Source: Lachnospiraceae bacterium UBA4364 (GTDB lineage: Bacteria > Bacillota > Clostridia > Lachnospirales > Lachnospiraceae). Taken from it: 64,000 nucleotides of DNA. Position 1 is the stretch's first letter. The number at the start of each line of letters is the position of its first letter. This document shows, in pieces, positions 7,036 to 15,842 of the stretch. The position numbers were made by a program, and so were the translations under genes. The stretch spans positions 1-64,000 of the forward strand of contig DGSK01000002.1 of assembly GCA_002393955.1 (NCBI GenBank), written 5' to 3'. The notes under the pieces are model-generated. The model did not search any database, had not been told where the DNA came from, and saw only the letters and a list, made by a program, of their open reading frames with translations.

Positions 7036-7794
7036 ATGAGAAAGAGCGCTATGTTAACAATATGTGGAATTACATCAGTATCACTTATTACAGGATGTGC
7101 TGCAAAAAATGGAACAGCTGAACCTGATTATACAGTATCTGATGGAGAAGCTTTAGATGTTTCTGCGGAAATTTCCGATGGTTTATCTGAAAATATCACA
7201 GATACTTCAGATACTGCAGAAAATGTTATTATGAAAGATGGCTTGCCATACTCGAAGGATGACTATGTTGTTTGGGGCAGATATGAACAGGATGGCAATG
7301 AATCAAATGGTCCCGAGCCTATTGAATGGGAAGTATTAGAAAATGATGAGAATGGAGTGCTTCTTATAAGCAGATATATTTTAGACGTAAAACCATACAA
7401 CACGGAGAATGTTCCGATTACATGGGAGGAATGCAGTTTAAGATCCTGGTTAAACGGTGAGTTTATGATGAATGCGTTTACGGAAAACGAACAGGCTAAA
7501 ATAGCGAACACACCACTTCTTAATCCGGATAATGCAAAATTTGGAACTCCTGGTGGAAATGCAACTACAGATAAGATTTTTTTGCTGAGTACGGAAGAAG
7601 TTATTTCAAAGTATAGTTTTAGTACTGATTGTTTAGGAAAGGTGTGTGCGTGGTGGTGGCTAAGAACCCCGGGGCAAGAATCTAATACTGGCAATTTTGT
7701 ATATGGTCATGAAGGTACAGTCGGAATGTCATATGGTGATGATGTTGACAGTGATTATGTAGGCGTTCGTCCGGCTATGTACTTAGAGAAGTAG
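7036..7794 (+). CDS. DUF6273 domain lipoprotein
   Basis: 252 residues. Signal peptide with lipobox LITGC (lipidated Cys21), a low-complexity acidic Ser/Thr/Asp linker to ~70, then a DUF6273 domain: VVWGRYEQDGN ... EPIEWEVLENDENGVLLISRYILD ... LRSWLNGEFMMNAFTENEQAKI ... WWWLRTPG ... GVRPAMYLEK. This fold resembles formylglycine-enzyme/lectin-like surface domains, but activity is unknown. Start at ATG 7036, with AAGGAG 8 nt upstream. It probably sits on the outer face of the membrane. It is followed by a second lipoprotein gene 70 bp away, possibly in one unit. Confidence 0.82.
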   Translation: MRKSAMLTICGITSVSLITGCAAKNGTAEPDYTVSDGEALDVSAEISDGLSENITDTSDTAENVIMKDGLPYSKDDYVVWGRYEQDGNESNGPEPIEWEVLENDENGVLLISRYILDVKPYNTENVPITWEECSLRSWLNGEFMMNAFTENEQAKIANTPLLNPDNAKFGTPGGNATTDKIFLLSTEEVISKYSFSTDCLGKVCAWWWLRTPGQESNTGNFVYGHEGTVGMSYGDDVDSDYVGVRPAMYLEK

Positions 7795-7863
7795 ACGGAG
7801 CGTGACTTTTTAAGAATGAGAATGTAAGATAATTTTTTTCAACACAACAAAGGAGAAAATATT

Positions 7864-9093
7864 ATGAGTAAATTTGGAAGAATTATGATTTCAGGTATTA
7901 TCACTTCTGCTATCCTTATGACTGCTTGTGGTAAGGAGACTAATAACAAGAAGCTTGATCTGACACCTGTTAATGGTTCTGTTGAAGAGGAGGTTGAAAT
8001 AATATATCCTGAAGAAGAAACTGTTGTTGAAGTTGAAGAAAATAAGCTCCCTATTCCAAATGAAGAACTTGAAGCAATGTCATTTAAGGAAATGATTGAT
8101 TTCTTTGCTCAAGATAAGGAACATGCAGATCTTTGGTTTAGTTTAACCTCGGAGCAGAAGAAGATTATAAATGAAAAAAATGACGAGATGGCAGCAATGA
8201 CATTAGAAGAGCTTGATTTTTTAACTCAAGACGAAGACCATATTACTATTTTTTGTAATTTGCTCCCGGAACAGCAAGAAGTATTAGACGCAAAATATGC
8301 AGAAAGAAAAGCTTATGATGAAGCTATAGAAGAAGCTAAAGCAAATGTCAAAAATAATTATACAAAAGAAACCCTTACCGAAGCCTATTTTGATGCCTTT
8401 AAGGAAGCTTTCGGTTGTCAGATAGTAGATGATGATACATATCAGAATTACATTGAGCAAGAGAAGGGATTTACTGTTGAGGCTTATGGTATGACTATTA
8501 CTGCAGACTGGGAAAAAATACCTGAAGCCCCTTCTTTTCAGAGGTCTACGGAATTAAGCAGCTCATGGAATGATTTATGTGAGCAGTTTAAGAATTCAGA
8601 GATATATCCCTATACAGAAAAAATTTCTATAACTCCCACTTGGACGGATCATAATCAGGCTATTGTAAATGAGAGGTATTTTACTTACCCGGAACCTAAT
8701 ACATTATATGAGGATGGAACTATTTGGCTGGATAGTAATAATATAGATCTTATTGATATTGACGCTGTAATCGAACAAGACAAAGAATTTATGCTTCACG
8801 GATGGGAAATAATAAACAGTCATTATGAGGGTGATGGTGGTCCTGAAGATGAAGATGCATACTTTACATATCATGACAACTTTCCTGTAATCTTTAGTTT
8901 TGGATATACAGATCCGGTTACCAAAGAAAAAGCATTTTTTGAATCAGGAGATCTTGGAAATGTAATGGTTTATATCAGTATGTTTGAGGGAGGTGTAACA
9001 ATATTTTCCCCTCATATTATGACAGAGGAAATGTTTGATGATAAAGCTATGGAATTAGCAGAAGAGATGGCTTCAGTATATTTTGTTGATTAA
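7864..9093 (+). CDS. Hypothetical lipoprotein with internal repeat
   Basis: 409 residues. Signal peptide with lipobox LMTAC (Cys22), acidic linker, then two consecutive ~40-residue helical repeats beginning LEAMSFKEMIDFFAQDKEH and MAAMTLEELDFLTQDEDH, each ending in an EQ(K/Q)xxxxxK segment. The remainder (~150-409) is acidic, mixed alpha/beta and unrecognised. AAAGGAG lies 8 nt before the ATG. The terminator at 9161 ends the unit. No function can be assigned; a surface-exposed location is inferred from the lipobox. Confidence 0.8.
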   Translation: MSKFGRIMISGIITSAILMTACGKETNNKKLDLTPVNGSVEEEVEIIYPEEETVVEVEENKLPIPNEELEAMSFKEMIDFFAQDKEHADLWFSLTSEQKKIINEKNDEMAAMTLEELDFLTQDEDHITIFCNLLPEQQEVLDAKYAERKAYDEAIEEAKANVKNNYTKETLTEAYFDAFKEAFGCQIVDDDTYQNYIEQEKGFTVEAYGMTITADWEKIPEAPSFQRSTELSSSWNDLCEQFKNSEIYPYTEKISITPTWTDHNQAIVNERYFTYPEPNTLYEDGTIWLDSNNIDLIDIDAVIEQDKEFMLHGWEIINSHYEGDGGPEDEDAYFTYHDNFPVIFSFGYTDPVTKEKAFFESGDLGNVMVYISMFEGGVTIFSPHIMTEEMFDDKAMELAEEMASVYFVD

Positions 9094-9160
9094 ATCAATA
9101 AAATATATCCATAAGACAGAGGAACGGTTCTTCTTTTATGTTGACATAACGCTGATACTT

Positions 9161-9200
9161 AAAGGCTATTCACAGTACTGTGCGATAGCCTTTATTATTA
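9161..9200. terminator. Bidirectional terminator
   Basis: AAAGGCTAT (9161-9169) pairs with ATAGCCTTT (9185-9193) around an inner palindrome CACAGTACTGTG (9171-9182), followed by an AT-rich tail. It separates the rightward lipoprotein gene from the leftward TM2 gene. Confidence 0.75.
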
Positions 9201-9299
9201 CTTAAGTATGCTCTTGATATTCCAATGACTCATTAGGGCATCCATTATGGGTACTCTTCTGTTATTCTGCATCAAGAAAGATCGGGTTTATATGGGCTT

Positions 9300-9704
9300 T
9301 TACCATTGTTTTAACGGCAGTCCATTTGAATCTTTGAAAGTTCCGGATATGATGAGAAATATATCGATTATCCAGCCTATACCACAAAACCCAAAAGTGA
9401 TCATATATAAAAAGGCTGAAGGCAGCCTGCCGACATAATACCTGTGGAATCCGACCGTGCTACAGATAATGCATAGTATAAGAGCAAGTAATCTGCTCTT
9501 GGGGAAAATGCGGGGAGGCATGGTGTTCTGATTATAATATGCATCAGTGTGGTTTTTATGGCTTTTATGGGGCTTCCGTCTGAAAATCAGGTTTATTATC
9601 AGCTCAAAAAAGCCCAAAATGGCATTTGTGATAGACATCCAGAAGCTGCATATAAAGTTGCTAATATCGAGTTTTATCATCATTATCGTACCGCTAATCA
9701 TCAT
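9300..9704 (-). CDS. TM2 domain membrane protein
   Basis: 134 residues as the maximal frame. The C-terminal 65 residues are a TM2 domain: KSRLLALILC, then VGFHRYYVGR turn, FGFCGIGWIIDIFLI second helix and FKDSNGLPLKQW end. The N-terminal half has another hydrophobic segment and a basic HKSHKNH linker. The true start is unclear: none of the Met codons has a convincing Shine-Dalgarno, and a TATAAT lies just upstream of the internal Met beginning MPPRIFPKSR, the usual start of short TM2 proteins. TM2 proteins are membrane proteins of unknown role. Confidence 0.75.
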   Translation of the reverse strand: MMISGTIMMIKLDISNFICSFWMSITNAILGFFELIINLIFRRKPHKSHKNHTDAYYNQNTMPPRIFPKSRLLALILCIICSTVGFHRYYVGRLPSAFLYMITFGFCGIGWIIDIFLIISGTFKDSNGLPLKQW

Positions 9705-9734
9705 GATTATTAGTAGTACGATTAATAAAGAGCT

Positions 9735-9757
9735 AAAAATAAGAGCAAATATCCTGC
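9735..9757 (+). repeat. Second copy of the 23-nt segment found at 3191-3213
   Basis: The 23 bases are identical to 3191-3213 and are followed by CCGG in both places. It lies between the divergent TM2 and AAA/nuclease genes. It may be a regulatory site or a trace of duplication. Confidence 0.6.
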
Positions 9758-9842
9758 TCCCGGTCTTTTTTGTAAGGTGTCGAATGGTTTATAATATAGA
9801 TTAACTATACTTATCAAGCTGAGACGGAATATTCCGGTTGGT

Positions 9843-9864
9843 AATGCTATAATATAATAGCATT
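9843..9864 (+). promoter_or_regulatory. Inverted repeat over the -10 region of the AAA/nuclease gene
   Basis: AATGCTAT (9843-9850) and ATAGCATT (9857-9864) form a perfect 8-bp inverted repeat with a TATAAT inside it, about 35 nt before the start codon. It may be an operator or a 5' hairpin on the mRNA. Confidence 0.4.
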
Positions 9865-9898
9865 GTATCAGATGTATCCCTCGGGAGGAGGTTATTGT

Positions 9899-11569
9899 AT
9901 GGATTTCAAGGTGGGCGTCGGAAAATCTGATTTTGCAGCACTCAGAGAATCAGGTAATTACTATGTTGATAAAACGGAACTGATTTATGAGCTTGTTAAT
10001 GATGCCGATAATCAGGTGACGCTCTTTACCAGGCCTCGCAGGTTTGGAAAAACGCTCATGATGAGTACGTTGGAGAATTTCTTTAGCATACGGAAGGAAA
10101 GCGCACGTATATTTGAAGGACTTGCCATAACGGAACATGAGGATTTCTGTAAGGAGTGGATGAATCAGTATCCGGTATTATTTGTTTCGTTTAAGGATGT
10201 AGAAGCAGAAGATTTTGACGGCGCATATGAGATGCTTAAAGTTCGCCTTGCAGATATCAGTAAGGATCTATCCAATCTGGTAGATGGTGATAAAGTAAAC
10301 AAGTATGATAGCGAAACTTTTGACAGGTTACAATCTGAGAAAAGTACACCTGCAGATGTTAAGAATTCGCTTAAGACAATTATGCGAATGATGAATGCTG
10401 TTTATGGGAAAAAAGTTATTCTCTTGGTCGATGAATATGATGTTCCTCTTGCAAAGGCGAGCGAGAAGGATACTGCAAAGAACGGTTATTATTCCAGGAT
10501 GCTTGATGTTATAAAGGGCATCATGAGCACTGCTCTTAAAGATAACGAGTTTCTTCAGTTTGCAGTGATCACCGGATGCCTTCGCATTGCAAAGGAGAGC
10601 ATCTTTACAGGCACAAATAATTTTGCATCCTACTCAGTGATAGATAAGAACTTTTCAGAATATTTTGGATTCACCGATGATGAAGTAAATGCCATGCTTG
10701 CTGCGGCAGACAGAAGTAAAAGGAAAGATACCATAAAGGAATGGTACGATGGATATGTATTCGGAAACAACTTTGTTTATTGTCCGTGGGATGTAATTAA
10801 TTTTCTTTCGGAGCTTCGGAAATATCCGGATGCCAGACCAAAGAATTACTGGAAGAATACCAGCCATAACGGAATCCTGCTTACTTTTGTAAAGCACACG
10901 GATTTTGATGTTGCGGATAAGTTTGAAACACTCTTGAATGGTGGCATAATCAATCAGTCTATTTCGGCTGAACTGACATATGATACGCTGCATTCATCAG
11001 AGGATAATTTGTGGAGCGTTCTTCTGATGACGGGATATATTACCAAGGCGGATCCTGAAGAGGACGATGATATGGTTTCCCTTAAAATCCCGAATAAAGA
11101 GATTGCATCAATATTCGAAGATACAGTAGTCAAATATTTCAATGAAACTGTTAATACAGATTCAATAAATGAACTTCTAAATTCTTTATGGGATAGTGAT
11201 GAAGAGCGTGCGACCGAGATCCTATCCGATTTGTTGTGGAATACTATTAGCTACAATGATTATCATGAGGATTATTATCATGCATTCCTCGCCGGGGTTT
11301 TTGTAGGAAGAGGATATAGTGTTGAGTCCAATAAGGAAAAGGGGCTTGGAAGACCGGATATATTCTTAAAAGACAGGCGAAATCGCAGGGCTATCATCAT
11401 AGAAGCGAAGAAATCCGATAGGGAATCTGATCTGGATAAGGATTGCGATAAGGCTTTAAAACAGATCATAGATGAAAAGTATGCTGAAGGTGCCCCCGGT
11501 TATGAGCAGATACTATGCTATGGAGTAGCGTTTTACCAAAAACAGGCTAAAGTAAAGGTTTTAAGATAG
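9899..11569 (+). CDS. AAA-ATPase-like / PD-(D/E)XK nuclease (DUF1703) protein
   Basis: 556 residues. The N-terminal AAA-ATPase_like domain begins with the family opening VGKSDFAALRESGNYYVDKT, a P-loop variant RPRRFGKTLMMST, Walker B VILLVDEYDVPLAKA and the ITGCLRIAKESIFTGTNNF sensor region. The C-terminal domain is a PD-(D/E)XK-type nuclease: VESNKEKGLGRPDIFLKD then IIIEAKKSD, the expected D...ExK residues. Start at ATG 9899 with GGGAGGAGG 7 nt upstream. Such proteins occur in many copies in Lachnospiraceae and Bacteroidetes and their function is unproven; a selfish or defence role has been proposed. No partner gene is adjacent. Confidence 0.88.
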   Translation: MDFKVGVGKSDFAALRESGNYYVDKTELIYELVNDADNQVTLFTRPRRFGKTLMMSTLENFFSIRKESARIFEGLAITEHEDFCKEWMNQYPVLFVSFKDVEAEDFDGAYEMLKVRLADISKDLSNLVDGDKVNKYDSETFDRLQSEKSTPADVKNSLKTIMRMMNAVYGKKVILLVDEYDVPLAKASEKDTAKNGYYSRMLDVIKGIMSTALKDNEFLQFAVITGCLRIAKESIFTGTNNFASYSVIDKNFSEYFGFTDDEVNAMLAAADRSKRKDTIKEWYDGYVFGNNFVYCPWDVINFLSELRKYPDARPKNYWKNTSHNGILLTFVKHTDFDVADKFETLLNGGIINQSISAELTYDTLHSSEDNLWSVLLMTGYITKADPEEDDDMVSLKIPNKEIASIFEDTVVKYFNETVNTDSINELLNSLWDSDEERATEILSDLLWNTISYNDYHEDYYHAFLAGVFVGRGYSVESNKEKGLGRPDIFLKDRRNRRAIIIEAKKSDRESDLDKDCDKALKQIIDEKYAEGAPGYEQILCYGVAFYQKQAKVKVLR

Positions 11570-11807
11570 TAAGATCAAAGTTCATTGAGTATTGGCGACA
11601 TAGCCTTATAAGCTATACGGATCTCTTTAGGAGTTGAAAGGAGCAATAGAACTTGTTTTTAAGTGAAAGATTTTCCCTAAAAACGGATATATATAAGTAG
11701 AGGGGCAAGTAAGATTACTAAAGGAAATGTATATTAAATGATATAATAACTGTTATCATAAAATATATAATGTAGATGGTTATTACATAATTTTTACAGG
11801 TACAATA

Positions 11808-12458
11808 ATGGAAAGAATAAATACCGTAATATTTGATATGGATGGCACTGTTTTGGATACACTGCAAGACCTTACAATATCCATGAATTACGTAATGAGA
11901 AGCTTTAATATGCCGGAACATAAGGAAGACGAATACCGGCAGTTCTTCGGAAACGGCATAAGATATGCTATGGAAAAAGCTGTGCCGGAGGAAACCACCG
12001 CTGAGACAATAGATAGAATGCTGCCTGTTTTTAAGGAACATTATGATGTTCACTGCCTTGACAGGACTAAGCCTTATGACGGGATACCGAATCTTCTTAC
12101 CGAACTTGACAGCCGGGGATATAAGCTTGCGATTGTTTCAAATAAGATTGATTCTGCAGTGAAGGAATTGAATGACAGGTTTTTTTATCCTTCAGTTAAA
12201 GTCGCTATAGGCGAAAGAAATGGCATAAAAAGAAAACCTGCCCCGGACACAGTATTTGAAGCACTTAAGGAACTGAAATCGAATCCTGAAGAAGCTGTTT
12301 ATGTAGGCGATTCAGAGGTTGATTTTATGACGGCAAAGAATGCCGGACTGCCATGCTTATCTGTATTATGGGGATTCAGATCCAAAGAGTATCTTGAGAG
12401 CATAGGTGCTTATTTGTTTGCTGATAAACCGGATGATATTCTGGATATTATAAAATAG
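11808..12458 (+). CDS. HAD-family hydrolase, phosphoglycolate phosphatase-like
   Basis: 216 residues. Motif I FDMDGTVLD with nucleophile D10 and acid/base D12, motif II IVSNK, motif III lysine in IKRKPAPDT, motif IV YVGDSEVDFMTAKNAG. The helical cap lies at ~18-85, as in Gph/PgmB-type subfamily I HADs. Substrate cannot be fixed; phosphoglycolate, pyrophosphate or a sugar phosphate are possible. It is preceded by about 240 bp without a recognisable feature and followed 38 bp later by the free-methionine sulfoxide reductase gene. Confidence 0.85.
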   Translation: MERINTVIFDMDGTVLDTLQDLTISMNYVMRSFNMPEHKEDEYRQFFGNGIRYAMEKAVPEETTAETIDRMLPVFKEHYDVHCLDRTKPYDGIPNLLTELDSRGYKLAIVSNKIDSAVKELNDRFFYPSVKVAIGERNGIKRKPAPDTVFEALKELKSNPEEAVYVGDSEVDFMTAKNAGLPCLSVLWGFRSKEYLESIGAYLFADKPDDILDIIK

Positions 12459-12496
12459 GGAACGGATAGGATAAGATTTAAAGAGAAGAGGTAATT

Positions 12497-12946
12497 ATGA
12501 CTGATTATGATCTGATATGCAGGCAGGCAGAAGAACTTTCCAAAGATAAGCAATGGGATATAACGCTTTATGCCAATATTTCTGCACTTATTTTTGAAAG
12601 TCTTAAAGATGTAAACTGGGCAGGTTTTTATCTTATTCGAGAAGGTGAGCTGCAGCTTGGACCTTTCCAAGGGAAAACAGCTTGTACCAGGATACCCGTT
12701 GGAAAAGGAGTCTGTGGTAGTGCTGTGGCTGAAAAGCAGATTATGCGTGTTGCAGATGTCCATGCTTTTCCGGGATATATAGCCTGTGACAGTGCGTCAG
12801 CCTCAGAAATCGTAATTCCATTATTTTCAGGGGGACAGATCATAGGCGTATTAGATATAGACAGTCCTGTAAAGGAAAGATTCAGTCAGGATGATGAAGA
12901 AGGCTTGCTTCGGATAGTTCGTATCATTGAAAAGAGTTTAAATTAA
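12497..12946 (+). CDS. msrC: Free methionine-(R)-sulfoxide reductase (GAF domain)
   Basis: 149-residue single GAF-domain protein of the YebR/fRMsr type, reducing free L-methionine-(R)-sulfoxide with thioredoxin. The three family cysteines are all present with canonical spacing: C63 (KTACTRIP), C73 (GKGVCGSAV) and C97 (GYIACDSASASEIV); in the E. coli enzyme they are C84, C94 and C118. The NWAGFYL and GVLDIDSP blocks are also family marks. GAGAAGAGG precedes the ATG. In an anaerobe it fits repair after oxidative exposure. The gene symbol follows the E. coli homologue. Confidence 0.9.
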   Translation: MTDYDLICRQAEELSKDKQWDITLYANISALIFESLKDVNWAGFYLIREGELQLGPFQGKTACTRIPVGKGVCGSAVAEKQIMRVADVHAFPGYIACDSASASEIVIPLFSGGQIIGVLDIDSPVKERFSQDDEEGLLRIVRIIEKSLN

Positions 12947-12992
12947 AAAGATGTTATAAGTATGTTTTATAATCCGTAATAAAGCAGATAAA

Positions 12993-13244
12993 CTGTGTGG
13001 GCTGATCTGTTCCTAGGGATATCCGTCAAACGTAAATAAGGGTTTGGTTATCAATGCAAGGGCTGAAACGCTGCATGAAAAGCCAATGTTTTCTGATGAT
13101 ATAATAAATAGACGATGCCTTGTTCCGGCAAATGGTTTCTATGAATGGGACGGATTAAAACAGAAGGCGACGGTTACTGTTCCGGATGCGCAGTTCATTT
13201 ATTTTGCCGGGATTTACGGTATCAGGGTTGAAAGAACAGAATAA
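12993..13244 (+). pseudogene. SRAP/HMCES (YedK-type) pseudogene
   Basis: The frame contains LVINARAETLHEKPMF ... RRCLVPANGFYEW and an FAGIYG end, the central signature of SRAP domain proteins that crosslink abasic sites. The N-terminal part is broken: a CGL-like start at 12996 runs directly into a segment with a TAG at 13014 where the family has a Trp (WGYP), and about 50 residues between are missing. The frame ends early at 13244 before the conserved NxRMP-type histidine region. The catalytic Cys context and C-terminus are gone, so a functional protein is unlikely. Confidence 0.75.
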
Positions 13245-13521
13245 CTGATGTCAGCAGAATCAGGCGCGTATTATGGCGAGGATCTGATGTGCCTTATTTT
13301 TCAGGGGGGGGATGGATCTGGAGATACTGGACAGCAGGGAAGATTTCGGGATCATGGTTGACTATGATGCCGGTGTTTATGATATAAACCATTATATTCA
13401 CACTTGTGCAATGTTAATATGTTAAAATAATATATGCAACTACCGGTTTTAGCAGATATTATTGAATTCGTCTGACGATGATGTGCAATGCGGCAGAAGG
13501 CACGGAAGAAAGGATGCATAC
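13245..13521 (+). other. Degenerate region with a G8 tract
   Basis: Between the SRAP relic and the histidine kinase. A run of eight G at 13304-13311 directly precedes an ATG that opens a 37-codon frame (13312-13425, MDLEILDSREDFGIMVDYDA...). I do not recognise the product. The rest is AT-rich and probably holds the kinase promoter. Confidence 0.3.
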
Positions 13522-15762
13522 ATGGCCATACTTGCGTATTATATTATATGTACACTGATTTCCTGCGTATTGCTGTACCTGATCCTGGCTGTGATAAGAC
13601 AGCACAATGTCCTGCACATTCTTTTCTTCGTATTTGTCTGTATAGCTAATTTCGGATATACCTTTCTCGCTCTTTCAACCACTGTTGAAGAGGCGCTGCT
13701 AGCAAATAAAATATCCTATCTGGGAGCATTTTTGCCCGTGCTCGTGATCCTTTCCAATGCGCAGTTCTGCAAGGTGACATTGGCTAAGCCTGTCGTATTT
13801 CTGCTGCTGGCGGCTAATGTCATGCAGCTGGTCTTAATAAATACTATCGGATTCAGCACAATATACTATAAGGATGCTTCCATAGAGTTCATCGGGCCGG
13901 TTGCCTATCTGTCGAAGGACTATGCCTGGGGGCATACATATTACATAATACTCCTGGTGCTGGAAACCATACTGTCTGCATATATAGTTATCTATTCTAT
14001 GGTAAAGAAGAAAAATACATCATACGCCACCATAGTGTTCCTTAGTTCGGGCGTTGGTTTTACGATCTTTTTGTTTATACTGGAGCGCATGATCAGGCTT
14101 AAGGTTGATCTCATGCCTCTTTCTTATATCGTTGTCGCAGTAAATTATCTGATAATATCGTATAAAAACCAGCTCTATGGAATGCCCGAGAGCATAATTT
14201 CAAGATATGAGAAAAAACAGAATTATATCTTTATTTCTCTTGACAATTCACTGAAACTTATGGACTACAACAGTAACGCCCTGAAGGTGTTTCCGGAACT
14301 TGAACATGTCCATATAGAAACAGCCAACTACCCAAAAGAAAGTGTTTTCTATGAAACCATGATCGCATGGCTGGACGATTTCAGGGCATCAGACAAGACA
14401 GAAGAGGAAAAGTTCCTCTCCTATGGCGAGCTTATCTATAAGGCAACCGTTCAAAAAAGGACCGGACGCTTTGGCCGTACCAACGGGTATCTCATAGAGC
14501 TTATTGATGACACGGTGCTTCAGTCCAATATAAAAGCCATGGAGCATACTATGGCTGAACTTCAGAGAGCAAGGGAAAGCGCCATAAGTGCAAATAATGC
14601 AAAATCCGATTTCCTGGCTAATATGTCACACGAAATACGCACTCCCATAAATGCCATTGTCGGGATGAATGATATGATACTCCGGGAATCGATGGATGAA
14701 AAGATTACGGAGTATGCGGGGTATATAAATGATGCCAGCAACTCTCTTCTTTCGCTCATAAATGATATTCTGGATTTCTCTAAGATTGAGGCAGGCCGTC
14801 TGGAACTCATTGAAGATGATTATTCTCTTGGCAGGATAATTCGTACCACATGTCAGATGATAAGTGCAAAGAACAAGGCGCAGAACAACGAGGTAAAAAT
14901 GATCGTAAATGTGGATCCGAAGCTGCCGGGTACACTTTTTGGAGATGAAAACCGAATAAAGCAGATCCTGATCAATATCTTATCCAATGCCTTTAAATAC
15001 ACAAAAGAGGGGACTGTAACATTGTCCGTAAGCGGCAGTATTTCCGATGATGAAAAGACTGCGGATCTTATTTTCAAAATAAAAGATACCGGAATCGGAA
15101 TACACAAGGAGGATCTTGACAGGATATTTGCAAGTTTCGAGAGGGTTGACAGCAGAAAAAACCGCAACGTTGTCGGCACAGGACTTGGCCTTGCCATTAC
15201 CAAACGGCTAGTTGAAAAAATGAATGGCAGTATATCGGTTGAGTCAGAGTACGGGATTGGAAGTACTTTCACTGTGACTTTACCTCAAAAGATAAAGGAA
15301 CTTGATCCGGTAGGCGAATGGGATAAGCCTGAAGCCGATTTAAAGAATAATACTTCACAGCCGGACTTTAAAGCTCCGGGAATGAAAGTCCTTGTAGTGG
15401 ATGACACTCCGCTGAATCTCCTTGTGATGGAAAAGCTGTTATTAAAGTCATGTATTGAAGTCACTAAGGCAAAAAGCGGTCAGGAAGCGCTTGATCTTGC
15501 TGCGGATAATGACTACGATCTGATCTTAATGGATCATTTCATGCCGGAAATGGATGGAATAGAAACCCTGGAAAAGATCCGCCAAGCAGATGGGAGAAAC
15601 GCCTCGACTCCGGTTATTGCGCTAACTGCGAATGCAGTAAGCGGTTCAAAAGAAATGTATCTGTCTAAAGGATTTCAGGACTATTTGAGCAAGCCTGTCA
15701 ACAGGAAAGCTCTGACTGAAGTGATCATGAAATATGTTCCTGATAGAGATCAAAATGTTTAA
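13522..15762 (+). CDS. Hybrid sensor histidine kinase with 7TM-type input and receiver domain
   Basis: 746 residues. Residues 1-~230 hold about seven membrane helices resembling the histidine-kinase N-terminal 7TM module, followed by a short PAS-like linker, a HisKA domain with phosphoacceptor H370 (FLANMSHEIRTPINA), an HATPase domain (NILSNAFKYTKEGTV N-box, DTGIGI, GTGLGLAIT) and a C-terminal receiver with phosphoacceptor D671 (LILMDHFMPEMDG, conserved K in LSKPVN). Start chosen at ATG 13522, 8 nt after GAAAGG; an upstream TTG at 13462 lacks a site. No response regulator gene is adjacent, so the signal probably leaves by phosphorelay to an unlinked partner. Confidence 0.9.
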   Translation: MAILAYYIICTLISCVLLYLILAVIRQHNVLHILFFVFVCIANFGYTFLALSTTVEEALLANKISYLGAFLPVLVILSNAQFCKVTLAKPVVFLLLAANVMQLVLINTIGFSTIYYKDASIEFIGPVAYLSKDYAWGHTYYIILLVLETILSAYIVIYSMVKKKNTSYATIVFLSSGVGFTIFLFILERMIRLKVDLMPLSYIVVAVNYLIISYKNQLYGMPESIISRYEKKQNYIFISLDNSLKLMDYNSNALKVFPELEHVHIETANYPKESVFYETMIAWLDDFRASDKTEEEKFLSYGELIYKATVQKRTGRFGRTNGYLIELIDDTVLQSNIKAMEHTMAELQRARESAISANNAKSDFLANMSHEIRTPINAIVGMNDMILRESMDEKITEYAGYINDASNSLLSLINDILDFSKIEAGRLELIEDDYSLGRIIRTTCQMISAKNKAQNNEVKMIVNVDPKLPGTLFGDENRIKQILINILSNAFKYTKEGTVTLSVSGSISDDEKTADLIFKIKDTGIGIHKEDLDRIFASFERVDSRKNRNVVGTGLGLAITKRLVEKMNGSISVESEYGIGSTFTVTLPQKIKELDPVGEWDKPEADLKNNTSQPDFKAPGMKVLVVDDTPLNLLVMEKLLLKSCIEVTKAKSGQEALDLAADNDYDLILMDHFMPEMDGIETLEKIRQADGRNASTPVIALTANAVSGSKEMYLSKGFQDYLSKPVNRKALTEVIMKYVPDRDQNV

Positions 15763-15771
15763 GATATTAGT

Positions 15772-15811
15772 GGCACGCTTACGCCCCCGTGCTAAACGCG
15801 TGGGGTTTAGC
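15772..15811 (+). repeat. Two overlapping hairpins, transposon-end-like
   Basis: GGCACG (15772-15777) pairs with CGTGCT (15788-15793), and GCTAAAC (15791-15797) pairs with GTTTAGC (15805-15811); the two stems share bases and cannot form together. There is no T run, so it is not a standard terminator. The C-rich/G-rich loops and GTTTAGC stem resemble subterminal hairpins of IS200/IS605-family elements; this resemblance is from memory only. Confidence 0.4.
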
Positions 15812-15842
15812 AGTAATGATTCAGTGTAAAGGGGTGTGAGCT

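Noticed and set aside
9247..9438. 63-codon ORF on the plus strand
   Set aside because: Mostly antisense to the TM2 coding sequence, which has clear family similarity.
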